56,856 nt of DNA. Origin: an uncultured Flavobacteriales bacterium (GTDB lineage Bacteria > Bacteroidota > Bacteroidia > Flavobacteriales_D > Sanyastnellaceae). Below are positions 17,464 to 25,353 of this stretch, one piece after another. The position numbers and the translations under genes are program-made. The notes below the pieces were generated by a model that was not told where the DNA came from, made no database searches, and saw only the letters and a list, made by a program, of their open reading frames with translations. Within the stretch, counting starts at the first letter, position 1. Every line of letters begins with the position of its first letter. The stretch covers positions 1 to 56,856 of the forward strand of contig CALJFZ010000051.1 in the NCBI GenBank assembly GCA_938074325.1, read 5' to 3'.

Positions 17464-18477
17464 ATGCCAACTCCTCCAGTAATCCTAGCGTTTGAGTCAT
17501 CGTGCGACGATACCGGTGTCGCTGTCATTCGAGGGCGGGAGGTGTTGTCCAATGTCATTGCAAATCAGGCCATACACGAGGCGTATGGAGGGGTGGTGCC
17601 GGAACTGGCAAGCCGAGCCCATGCGCAGAACATCGTGCCCACGCTTATGTCAGCATTGGAAAAAGCACAGGTCCAAGTAGACGACATTCAAGCCGTCGCC
17701 TACACGCGCGGTCCGGGTTTGATGGGGAGTCTGCACGTAGGAGCGGCTTTTGCAAAGTCGTGGGCTTGGGCCCATGGTCTCCCCATGGTACCTGTTAACC
17801 ACATGCAGGCGCACATTTTGGCGCATTTTTTGGAACCGGATCCGGCGCCGGAATTTCCCTTCTTGTGTTTGACCGTATCGGGAGGGCACACCCAGCTCGT
17901 GAGAATCGACAGTCCTCTCGACATGACCATTTTGGGCGAGACCAAGGACGATGCCGCCGGTGAGGCATTCGATAAGGTGGCCAAATTGATGGGGTTGCCT
18001 TACCCGGGTGGTCCCGTATTGGATCGCTTAGCCGGTGAAGGCCGATCGGATGCATTCCGTTTCACCAAGCCGCAAGTGCCCGGGTTGGATATGAGTTTCA
18101 GCGGCCTCAAAACGCAGATTTGGCAATTCCTGCAACAAAACGTGCAGCAAAACGATCAGTTCGTTGAACAACGAAAAACCGATATTGCTGCGAGTGTCCA
18201 GCACGCGATCCTGGAAATCCTGATGGATAAACTAGAAGCTGGGGTAGAACGAACCGGTATCGAACGCGTCGCCATCGCAGGCGGCGTATCCGCCAACAGA
18301 GGCCTGCGTGCGAGGTTGCAGGCCAAGTCAGACGGTGCCAATTGGCAGGTGTTCATTCCGCCTATGGCCTATTGTACGGACAATGCCGCCATGATTGCAG
18401 TTGCTGGAAGCATGCTCTACGAGGCGGGCTTTTCGGGAGATCTGGCCGATGAGCCCGTTCCCCGCTGGACTTTCTAA
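17464..18477 (+). CDS. tsaD: tRNA N6-adenosine threonylcarbamoyltransferase TsaD
   Basis: 337 residues, full length. It transfers the threonylcarbamoyl group to A37 of ANN-decoding tRNAs (t6A) with TsaB, TsaC and TsaE. Metal-binding histidines are in VNHMQAHILAHF (about residues 112-123), the ASKHA nucleotide-binding motifs in FESSCDDTGVAV, LCLTVSGGHTQLV and IAGGVSANRGLRA, and the C-terminal metal ligand in YCTDNAAMIA. Its stop codon interlocks with that of the convergent kinase gene over the 4 bases CTAA. Confidence 0.97.
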   Translation: MPTPPVILAFESSCDDTGVAVIRGREVLSNVIANQAIHEAYGGVVPELASRAHAQNIVPTLMSALEKAQVQVDDIQAVAYTRGPGLMGSLHVGAAFAKSWAWAHGLPMVPVNHMQAHILAHFLEPDPAPEFPFLCLTVSGGHTQLVRIDSPLDMTILGETKDDAAGEAFDKVAKLMGLPYPGGPVLDRLAGEGRSDAFRFTKPQVPGLDMSFSGLKTQIWQFLQQNVQQNDQFVEQRKTDIAASVQHAILEILMDKLEAGVERTGIERVAIAGGVSANRGLRARLQAKSDGANWQVFIPPMAYCTDNAAMIAVAGSMLYEAGFSGDLADEPVPRWTF

Positions 18478-19544
18478 CCTGCTTTCTTTTCCGATTCGTG
18501 CCAAGATGGCTCCAAGGCCCACAAAGGCAAGACGAGTTTGGACGTCACACCTTGATCAAAGGGATGATTTTCGGGGGTATCTGCAATGAGGAGTTCCCCT
18601 CTGTGACGGAGCAGTGCCAGGCGCTCACGAACAATGGAGGTGCCCCGCGACTTGTGGGATTTTTGCTGCTCTTTCCTTTTGCGCAAACCGTAACCGTTAT
18701 CGCTTACGGCAATGATGAGGTCCTCGCTGCGCCAGTGAATGGAAATACGCAATTGACGGTTTGCGATTCCCTCCATGTTCAGCCCGTGCCATATGGCATT
18801 TTCCACAAGGGGTTGAAGGATGAACAAGGGGCAAGGGACCAAGTTGGGAATGACGTCCGAAGCAATGTCCCACTCAAACCGAATGGGTTCATTCAAGCGG
18901 AGGCATTCAAGTTCCAAGTATTGCTCGACGTGTTCCATCTCTTGGCTTAACGGACCAAGGATTCGATCCTGTGACATGAAGCCCAGCATCAACAGCCGTC
19001 GAAAACGACTGAATACCAATCCGGCCTTTTGGCTTTCAGCGTTTTGCAAAAGGTTTTGAATGCCTGTGAGAACGTTGAAGATGAAATGGGGATTCATCTG
19101 GGATTTCAGGTGTTTTCGCTTGGAGTCCCTGACCTTCTCTTTTAAAAGCAGATTTTGTTGTGATTGCGAAACGCTCTGCATCAACAACTGCTTCTCAACG
19201 AGTTGCTCTCGGGTATTGGATGTGGCGTCAATGACATGGCGCAAACGGATGCCGTACCACAACCCGTTGCCTCCCGCCAGGACCAGGGCTCCCCAATTGA
19301 TGATGTCGGGTGTTTTTGGAGGAATGGGCATGCCGATGGGAACGTGCGAGCACAACCCAAACAGAAAACACACGCTTACAATAGCCGCTGTGCCCGTAGC
19401 GAAGTGACGCTGGCCGTGTGCAACAAGGTGGGGATGGCGACGAGCAATGCGCTTCAAATTCCATGCTATGACGGTACTCACGGCAGCAAGGCAAAACAAG
19501 CCAAGCAGATATGGCCAATCAAAATGAGATGAATCAGAAAGCAT
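18474..19544 (-). CDS. LytS/YehU-type sensor histidine kinase, orphan
   Basis: 356 residues. Three hydrophobic segments lie in the first 95 residues. The His_kinase domain (PF06580) has its phosphoacceptor in QMNPHFIFNVLTGI, and the ATPase domain has the N-box in LVENAIWHGLN and a DNGYGLR G-box. Such kinases normally act with a LytTR response regulator encoded next to them; none is present here. The stimulus is unknown. A TATTTTTC box lies 7 bases upstream of the ATG at 19544. The stop overlaps the tsaD stop. Confidence 0.9.
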   Translation of the reverse strand: MLSDSSHFDWPYLLGLFCLAAVSTVIAWNLKRIARRHPHLVAHGQRHFATGTAAIVSVCFLFGLCSHVPIGMPIPPKTPDIINWGALVLAGGNGLWYGIRLRHVIDATSNTREQLVEKQLLMQSVSQSQQNLLLKEKVRDSKRKHLKSQMNPHFIFNVLTGIQNLLQNAESQKAGLVFSRFRRLLMLGFMSQDRILGPLSQEMEHVEQYLELECLRLNEPIRFEWDIASDVIPNLVPCPLFILQPLVENAIWHGLNMEGIANRQLRISIHWRSEDLIIAVSDNGYGLRKRKEQQKSHKSRGTSIVRERLALLRHRGELLIADTPENHPFDQGVTSKLVLPLWALEPSWHESEKKAG

Positions 19545-19637
19545 GCGACTCGAAAAATAGTCCGTGTCGCGCGCATCCGCTACTTGAGTTTATAAGTGAA
19601 GCGGCAGACTTTAAAACCGTCGATTTGGGGCCTGCTA

Positions 19638-21182
19638 TTAGGCTTCTTGATCGTCCGTGACGTAGGCTTTCCTCAGCGCACTTTGCAATTTTCTTGCGTA
19701 CTCGTCCTTCAGCCAGTTCTTGTAGTTTTCCGTGGTTTTCGCGATGCACTTAGAATACAAGCGAATGCGGTAAGCGATGTCCCCTTCGAGCTCCTTGGCC
19801 AATTCAAAAGCATCCCAAATCTCTTCGCTGACGTAACGGATGATTTCGACGTGGTGGGCGATGCTCAACTCAATCGCCTCTTTTGGTCGTCCGCCTGCCC
19901 GCGTCACTTTGACATAGGCCTCTGCCATGTTGAAATCGGGATCCGGCCCTCCTTGCAGCTTTTCCATGAGCTCGTCGGAGTATTCAAAGACAAATTCATC
20001 TTCAATTTCCTCATCGGTGTACAAGCCTTCGATGTAGGAATTGGGTGATTTGAATATTTCCGCCCAGTTGATGTGGGATTCCCAGAGCCCAAACCGGCGT
20101 GCGTTGTTGCCGAGGTCGATGACATTGAAGTCTCGCTTGTTTGGCAAAATGCGCGACCCACGTCCAATCATCTGGTGGTACAAGGTCAAGGACTTGGTCG
20201 CGCGGTTGAGGATGATGGTTTGAACAGAAGGAGAGTCAAACCCTGTAGTCAAAATCGAGACAGAACTGAGGATGGCATCCGGCGTTTTTTCAAACCATTC
20301 GAGGATGTCCTGGCGCTCTTTTTCGCTGTGGGTATTGTCCAGGTGCATGCATTCGTACCCTTCTTCAATGAACATCGCCTGCACCTGCTTGGAGGTGTTG
20401 ATCCCGTTGTTGAAGATGAGGGTTTTGGTGTCCTTCGCCTTCTCCTCGTAGGCGTATAGAAGCTTCTCCTGCATGAGGTAGTTTCCATACAAGCGCTCAG
20501 AGCTGCTCACCGTATAATCGCCGTTGATTCCGATCTTGAGCGAACGCAGGTTGACGTCGTAACTGTACGTGACTGCCTTGGCCAAAAATTCTTGTTCCAC
20601 AAGGGACGAAATGGACTCACCGACAATCAGCTCGTTGTAATTGTCCTTCAATGGCAATTTCACATTGGAACTCAATGGAGTCGCCGTTACGCCGAGGATA
20701 ATCTGATTGGAGAAATGACCGAATAACTTGCGGAAGCTGTTGTAGTGGGCCTCGTCAATGACCACCAACCCCAAGTTTTCAAACTCAATTCGCTCGTCGT
20801 TGAGTCGGTTGTTGAGGGTTTCAACCATCGCCACAAAACACCAGTGGTCATCGTCCTCATCGAGCTCCTTGACCTTGCTGTTGATGATTTTGTTTGGAAT
20901 GCCTATATCCGTGAGCATTCGGCTGGTTTGGCCGCAAAGTTCGATTCGGTGGGTAAGGATGAGTACCCGCTTGCCTGTTTTGAGGATGTACCGTTTCGCT
21001 AATTCCGAGAAAATCACGGTTTTTCCTCCTCCCGTTGGGAGTTGAAACAACAAGTTGTAGCGGTCCGGAAATTTGTCCATCCGCGCCATCAAGGTGTTGA
21101 TGGCGTTTTCCTGGTACCCGTACAAATTCTTCCCTTTGTTGGCTTCCAGTTTCTTCTTCAGCTCGAGGTCGGTCAATGACAA
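19638..21182 (-). CDS. DEAD/DEAH-box superfamily II helicase
   Basis: About 514 residues from a TTG start at 21182. Motif I is LPTGGGKT, motif II VIDEAH, motif III VTATPL, and motif VI HQMIGRGSR. The C-terminal domain has the DxLSSVSILTTGFDSP pattern of type III restriction/SSL2-like SF2 enzymes. No methylase or specificity gene is adjacent, so a housekeeping DNA or RNA helicase role is more likely than restriction. Start choice: residues from TTG read MSLTDLELKKKLEANKGKNLYGYQ, which matches how I recall homologues beginning, and a -7 box at 21235-21242 lies between this TTG and the upstream ATGs (21332, 21368). Confidence 0.85.
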   Translation of the reverse strand: MSLTDLELKKKLEANKGKNLYGYQENAINTLMARMDKFPDRYNLLFQLPTGGGKTVIFSELAKRYILKTGKRVLILTHRIELCGQTSRMLTDIGIPNKIINSKVKELDEDDDHWCFVAMVETLNNRLNDERIEFENLGLVVIDEAHYNSFRKLFGHFSNQIILGVTATPLSSNVKLPLKDNYNELIVGESISSLVEQEFLAKAVTYSYDVNLRSLKIGINGDYTVSSSERLYGNYLMQEKLLYAYEEKAKDTKTLIFNNGINTSKQVQAMFIEEGYECMHLDNTHSEKERQDILEWFEKTPDAILSSVSILTTGFDSPSVQTIILNRATKSLTLYHQMIGRGSRILPNKRDFNVIDLGNNARRFGLWESHINWAEIFKSPNSYIEGLYTDEEIEDEFVFEYSDELMEKLQGGPDPDFNMAEAYVKVTRAGGRPKEAIELSIAHHVEIIRYVSEEIWDAFELAKELEGDIAYRIRLYSKCIAKTTENYKNWLKDEYARKLQSALRKAYVTDDQEA

Positions 21183-21234
21183 AGCAGCGGGTGGTTTTGG
21201 TGGCAAATACGCCGGAGGAACAATTGCGAAAGGG

Positions 21235-21242
21235 CAAAAGTA
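21235..21242 (-). promoter_or_regulatory. -7 box of the helicase gene
   Basis: TACTTTTG on the minus strand is an exact TAnnTTTG match, 52 bases upstream of the TTG at 21182. It places the transcription start near 21229, downstream of the upstream ATG candidates. No -33 TTG is seen at the normal distance. Confidence 0.5.
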
Positions 21243-21340
21243 CCGTGTAGATTCCTTACCTAAAAGGATTCTGGACAATCGTTTTTCAACGAAGGCTGCG
21301 CATGGATTGGAAAACCCATTTTCCCCGGCCATTTTTGTGC

Positions 21341-22024
21341 ATGTTGTATAAGCAAATTCCCTCTTCATGGGCGCCCATCACCACGAATTTGCACCCCATC
21401 CTCGAGCGGGTAGAGGAGCGACTGGTGCAAGCGCGTAGAGAAGGAGTTTGCTATCCACCGGAAGGCCAGGAATTGCAGGCATTTAAATATGTGGGACCTG
21501 GTGACGTTAAGGTGATTATCTGCGGTCAGGATCCTTATCATGGCCCCGGTCAGGCGCATGGCTTGGCTTTTTCTGTGGCGGCGGGGGTCCCGTATCCTCC
21601 TTCGTTGCGCAACATGCTGAAAGAGGCGCGGGAGGACCTCCAATCAGACTGGCCCATTGAGCGTTCCTTCGACCCGGAGGGTGCCTTGGGCCAATGGGCG
21701 CGAAACGGCGTGTTGTTGTTGAATGACGTCCTGACGGTGAAAGAAGGCGCTCCCGGTTCTCATGCTGATTTGGGATGGCAGGCATTTACGGGTGGGGTAT
21801 TGGATGCGATGGCTGGCAGCGAAAAGCCATTGGCGGTACTTTTATGGGGGAAGCCCGCGCAAAGACACCGAACACGCTTCAGCAAACCGCAACACCTCAT
21901 TTTAGAGGCGCCTCACCCAAGTCCATTATCTGCTTACCGCGGATTTTTCGGTTCACGTCCATATTCTCAGGCCAATGCGTGGCTTGAGCAACACGGCGTG
22001 GATCCCGTGGATTGGATGGGTTAG
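21341..22024 (+). CDS. ung: Uracil-DNA glycosylase
   Basis: 227 residues. Family 1 UDG: the water-activating loop is GQDPYHGPGQAHGLAFSV (catalytic Asp about residue 64), the Ser-Pro-rich loop PPSLRNMLKE, and the DNA intercalation loop HPSPLSAYRGFFG with the catalytic His. It removes uracil from DNA to start base-excision repair. The ATG at 21341 is preferred over 21302 because homologues begin shortly before the VxxxxSW segment. CATTTTTG lies 3 bases upstream of this ATG. The stop interlocks with the WD40 gene's stop. Confidence 0.95.
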   Translation: MLYKQIPSSWAPITTNLHPILERVEERLVQARREGVCYPPEGQELQAFKYVGPGDVKVIICGQDPYHGPGQAHGLAFSVAAGVPYPPSLRNMLKEAREDLQSDWPIERSFDPEGALGQWARNGVLLLNDVLTVKEGAPGSHADLGWQAFTGGVLDAMAGSEKPLAVLLWGKPAQRHRTRFSKPQHLILEAPHPSPLSAYRGFFGSRPYSQANAWLEQHGVDPVDWMG

Positions 22025-22902
22025 ATCGACAGCAGGCGCCCCATTCGATCATCGCCGCCGAACAGGAGGGCATCGGTGCTGGCGCTTAATGCATTGATGG
22101 ATCGATTGCTCCCGCCGTTCTTGAATGTGATTTTTTGCAACGGTGAAAGGTCGTCCATGGACCAAGATTTGACGGTTTTGTCTCGGCTCGCAGTCCACAA
22201 CTTCCCTTGGGCGATGGCCATGCGGTAAATGGCTCCTTCATGTGCTGGAAATGCCAAGATTTCCTCTCCATTCTTCCCCCAAACGCGGACGTGGCCATCT
22301 CGTCCACCGGACATCCAGGCCTCCTTTTTCGGATGCCACATCGCCGCATAACAGCCGCCCGCATGGCCGGTAAGGCTCAATGCTGCAGGGTGGGAGGCCA
22401 TCAATTCGTCCACGGATGTGGTATGTGCCTGGCCTTCGGTTGTCCCAATGAAGATGCGTTTTCCTTGAGGAACGATGCACCGAATTTTCTGCGCTCCAGG
22501 CAAGCGCCATTCGCTCTGTTGTCCCTCGTCGTTCCACACGACGACGCGTTCGTCACCGCCCCCGGAAATCAACAAACCGGAAGCGGTCCAAGCCAATGCA
22601 AACAAGCCGTTGGCGTGTGCTTGAAGCCTTTGGGCTTCAGCCGATTCTGCAGTCTTCCACCGAAAGAGCTCCCCGTTTTCCGTGCCGGCAACGCGGCGTC
22701 CCTCGTGCGCACTCACTGCGAAAAAGGCTTTCTCGTGGTGAAGGAGTGCTCGGCCTTCTCCTTTGCCGTTGCGGGGCCATTCTGCCACAATGCCATCCCC
22801 ACCGGCGGTCAGCCAAGTTTCCGAACGGCCGTCCCAAAAGGCATCGTAAATGGCGCCTTGGTGCCCGGAAAGATGCACGGTTGTTTCGTTGGTTCCCATC
22901 AA
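22021..22902 (-). CDS. WD40-repeat protein
   Basis: About 293 residues with around six WD40-type blades, e.g. LSGHQGAIYDAFW...GIVAEW, HANGLFALAW...RVVVW, TGHAGGCYAAMW...HVRVW, AHEGAIYRMAI...TVKSW. No signal peptide, so it is probably a cytoplasmic beta-propeller scaffold. The partner is unknown. The start is either TTG at 22902 or ATG at 22899: a -7-like box ends 4 bases before the TTG, so a leaderless TTG start or a 3-base leader is possible. Its stop overlaps ung's stop. Confidence 0.82.
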   Translation of the reverse strand: MMGTNETTVHLSGHQGAIYDAFWDGRSETWLTAGGDGIVAEWPRNGKGEGRALLHHEKAFFAVSAHEGRRVAGTENGELFRWKTAESAEAQRLQAHANGLFALAWTASGLLISGGGDERVVVWNDEGQQSEWRLPGAQKIRCIVPQGKRIFIGTTEGQAHTTSVDELMASHPAALSLTGHAGGCYAAMWHPKKEAWMSGGRDGHVRVWGKNGEEILAFPAHEGAIYRMAIAQGKLWTASRDKTVKSWSMDDLSPLQKITFKNGGSNRSINALSASTDALLFGGDDRMGRLLSI

Positions 22903-22906
22903 TTGC

Positions 22907-22935
22907 CGAATTTAGTGCCCTCAAAGTATTTCCAA
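22907..22935 (-). promoter_or_regulatory. Promoter of the WD40 gene (-33 TTG, -7 TAAATTCG)
   Basis: On the minus strand TTG (22935-22933), an 18-base spacer and TAAATTCG (22914-22907) fit the Bacteroidota -33/-7 layout with one mismatch. The -7 box is 4 bases from the TTG at 22902 and 7 bases from the ATG at 22899. Confidence 0.5.
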
Positions 22936-22937
22936 GC

Positions 22938-23015
22938 ATGCAATACGTATTCCTCGGCATGGCCATCCTCACCGTGGTGGCTTTCATTCAGTACCGTCGC
23001 CAAAACAAGCGATAA
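22938..23015 (+). CDS. Possible 25-residue single-span membrane peptide upstream of hisS
   Basis: An open frame encodes MQYVFLGMAILTVVAFIQYR plus a short basic tail, 10 bp upstream of hisS. The hydrophobic core with a positive C-terminus is what a single-span inner-membrane microprotein looks like. There is no Shine-Dalgarno signal and no recognised family. It could be noise. Confidence 0.35.
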   Translation: MQYVFLGMAILTVVAFIQYRRQNKR

Positions 23016-23024
23016 CCTTTGAGC

Positions 23025-24410
23025 ATGAGCAAACCGTCCATTCCAAAGGGAACCCGAGATTTTGGTCCGCGCACCATGGCGCGACGCAACTGGATGTTTG
23101 GCGTAATGCGCCGGGCGTTCGAACGCTATGGGTTTCAACCCATTGAAACGCCAGCGATGGAGAATCTCCAGACGCTAACGGGAAAGTATGGCGAGGAAGG
23201 GGATCAATTGATTTTCAAGATCCTCAACAATGGAGACTACTTGGCCAAGGCCAACGGAGAGGCATTGGACTCTCGCAACTCCAAGGCCTTGACATCCAGC
23301 ATTTCTAAAAAGGCCCTTCGTTACGATCTCACGGTGCCGTTTGCGCGGTTTGTGGTCATGTCGCGAAATGATTTGGCCTTTCCATTTCGTCGCTACCAGA
23401 TGCAAACGGTTTGGCGTGGAGACCGTCCGGGCAAAGGCCGGTACCAGGAGTTCACGCAATGCGATGCAGATATCATTGGGTCGGACAGTTTGTTGTGTGA
23501 ATTGGACTTAATCACTTTATTCCATGAAGTGCTGTCCGAATTGGGTGTCCCGGGTTATGAAATAGTGTTGAATGACCGTCGCTTGCTCAACGGGCTGGCA
23601 CGTGCTTGGGGAATCGAAGACCGATTCCAGGATTTCACGGTTGCACTGGACAAATGGGATAAAATCGGTAACGACGGTGTGCGTAAGGAATTGGCTGAAA
23701 GGGGCTTTGATGCTGCCTCAGTGGATGCGGTTATGGGGTTGTTTGATTTGCTCCAATCCCCGGATTTAGTTACTCGGTTGGCCGGCATCAAAGCCATGTT
23801 CCAAGCCGACGATGAAGAAGCGCACCAAGCTTTTGCAGAAGTGGAGGATTTGATTGGTTTGGCGCATGCTGCAGGGGTGGGGGAGAACGTGTTGGTTTTT
23901 GATCCGACCCTCGCGCGTGGTCTGAACTACTACACAGGAGCCATTTTTGAGGTACGGGTACCTGAAGCACCGATCGGCAGTATTTGCGGCGGAGGACGGT
24001 ACGCCGATTTGACCGGAATTTTCGGTTGGGACGGAATGAGTGGTGTTGGCGTCAGTTTTGGCGCTGATCGCATTTACGATGTCTTGGAGCATTTTGACGC
24101 GTTCCCAACGGAGGCCATGGTGCAGCCGCAAGTTCTCATTGTGCAGATGGATGCCGAAGGACGAAGCGCCGCGGTTGATGCCCTCCACGCTCTTCGCGGA
24201 AATGGCACGCGAACAGTACTTTACCCAGAGGCAGCGAAGCTGAAGAAACAATTGAAGCATGCCGCTGAATTGGGCGTCTCCTTTGTGATGTTGGCGGGTG
24301 AAGATGAACGGGCCCAAAATGCCTGGACGGTTCGCAACATGGAAACAGGAGAGCAAACCGTCGCGTCCTTGTCGGATGCCATCGGCATAATTCAGAGCGC
24401 CCTCTCGTAG
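23025..24410 (+). CDS. hisS: Histidyl-tRNA synthetase
   Basis: 461 residues. Class II synthetase: motif 1 region FGVMRRAFERYGFQPIETP, motif 2 YQMQTVWRGDRPGKGRYQEF, histidine-specific ARGLNYYTGAIFEV and motif 3 VSFGADRIYDVL. A C-terminal anticodon-binding domain follows (VLIVQMDAEGRSAAVDAL). It charges tRNA-His in the cytoplasm. The ATG at 23025 is preferred over the TTG at 23019. A TAACCTTTG stretch ends 3 bases before the ATG and could be a leaderless promoter. Confidence 0.97.
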   Translation: MSKPSIPKGTRDFGPRTMARRNWMFGVMRRAFERYGFQPIETPAMENLQTLTGKYGEEGDQLIFKILNNGDYLAKANGEALDSRNSKALTSSISKKALRYDLTVPFARFVVMSRNDLAFPFRRYQMQTVWRGDRPGKGRYQEFTQCDADIIGSDSLLCELDLITLFHEVLSELGVPGYEIVLNDRRLLNGLARAWGIEDRFQDFTVALDKWDKIGNDGVRKELAERGFDAASVDAVMGLFDLLQSPDLVTRLAGIKAMFQADDEEAHQAFAEVEDLIGLAHAAGVGENVLVFDPTLARGLNYYTGAIFEVRVPEAPIGSICGGGRYADLTGIFGWDGMSGVGVSFGADRIYDVLEHFDAFPTEAMVQPQVLIVQMDAEGRSAAVDALHALRGNGTRTVLYPEAAKLKKQLKHAAELGVSFVMLAGEDERAQNAWTVRNMETGEQTVASLSDAIGIIQSALS

Positions 24411-24411
24411 C

Positions 24412-25353
24412 CTAACTAGCGAGTGCGCTGGCCACCCGATGGGCTAAATGCGCTGGAGACGCTGTGGGGTCGCCTAAAAGCTTAAAGCGACGGGTGATCA
24501 CCTCAGAACTCGCTCCCTCGGGCAAATACATCGTCTCTGGTGGACTGAAAGAGAGGACGAGCTCATCGTCTATCAAGTCCATATTCAATGTGGAATTCCC
24601 CAGCGGCTCTAGACTGCGTTCTGCCAATTGGAAATAGGGCCAAAGGGTGTTTTGGGCCCAATCGCTGATGATAAACGTAGCTGTATGGCGATCTTTTGTA
24701 AGCTCATCCAGCATTCCATCGTCTACGTCACATGTGAGTCGCATTCCTGTCAACATGTGCATCAAATCGAAATGGGTTTGAATGTGTTCTACCGTATCCG
24801 CTAGCGGTAAAAAGGGCATGGAGCCTTCATACAGGGTTTGCCGAAGGTGACGAGCAAACAACGTGATGATCCGTTCGGCTTGCTCGTGGTCTCCCATCAA
24901 AAGATGATGTTCAATGGTGGCGAGGATCAATTCAAATCGGTCGGAGATCTTCTCCAAGGCATTTTCCGAATGCGTGACCCGACTGAGAACGGTGCCCAAT
25001 TGACTGCGTTCTTCCAAGCGTTGCAATTGCGAGCGAAGAAATTCCAGTCGACTTTGGATGTGACGGTGCGATTCTGCGTGGAGGACGAGCGATAAGTTCC
25101 AACTCACCTGCGACACGGCGAGCACAGCAAAATTGCAGATGGCCCAAATGGCTGTTGCCCAAATCTGATCATCAAATATCATGGGTGCGCCCAATCCGAT
25201 GACACCAAGGCTGGCTATCCAAAGAGGACGATTCTGAATGGTCCGTCCGATGTTAGAGCCCGTGGTCTTGGTATATAATTCGGCGTACGATCGTACTTGC
25301 CAGATTGCAAGAGCAGCCACACCAATTGAGATGATGGAGGTCCAAACCGTCAT
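24412..25353 (-). CDS. Degenerate LytS-like membrane protein coupled to meaB
   Basis: 313 residues. The first 100 hold three hydrophobic segments, then a coiled-coil-like stretch (SRLEFLRSQLQRLEERSQL). The remainder follows the LytS kinase outline: ISDRFELILATIE is where MNPHFIFN should be, LADTVEHIQTHFDLMHMLTGMRL matches the usual PLSEELEFIxxYLxLExxRF region, and ISDWAQNTLWPYF replaces LVENAIxHG. The phosphoacceptor His and the ATPase N-box are therefore missing and no G-box is seen. I infer a pseudokinase. The start ATG overlaps the meaB stop by 4 bases (ATGA), so it is translationally coupled to meaB. A function in cobalamin enzyme care is not implied by sequence. Confidence 0.7.
   Translation of the reverse strand: MTVWTSIISIGVAALAIWQVRSYAELYTKTTGSNIGRTIQNRPLWIASLGVIGLGAPMIFDDQIWATAIWAICNFAVLAVSQVSWNLSLVLHAESHRHIQSRLEFLRSQLQRLEERSQLGTVLSRVTHSENALEKISDRFELILATIEHHLLMGDHEQAERIITLFARHLRQTLYEGSMPFLPLADTVEHIQTHFDLMHMLTGMRLTCDVDDGMLDELTKDRHTATFIISDWAQNTLWPYFQLAERSLEPLGNSTLNMDLIDDELVLSFSPPETMYLPEGASSEVITRRFKLLGDPTASPAHLAHRVASALAS

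Noticed and set aside
19638-21182. Type III restriction system around the SF2 helicase
   Set aside because: No methyltransferase gene beside it; neighbours are a kinase and ung.
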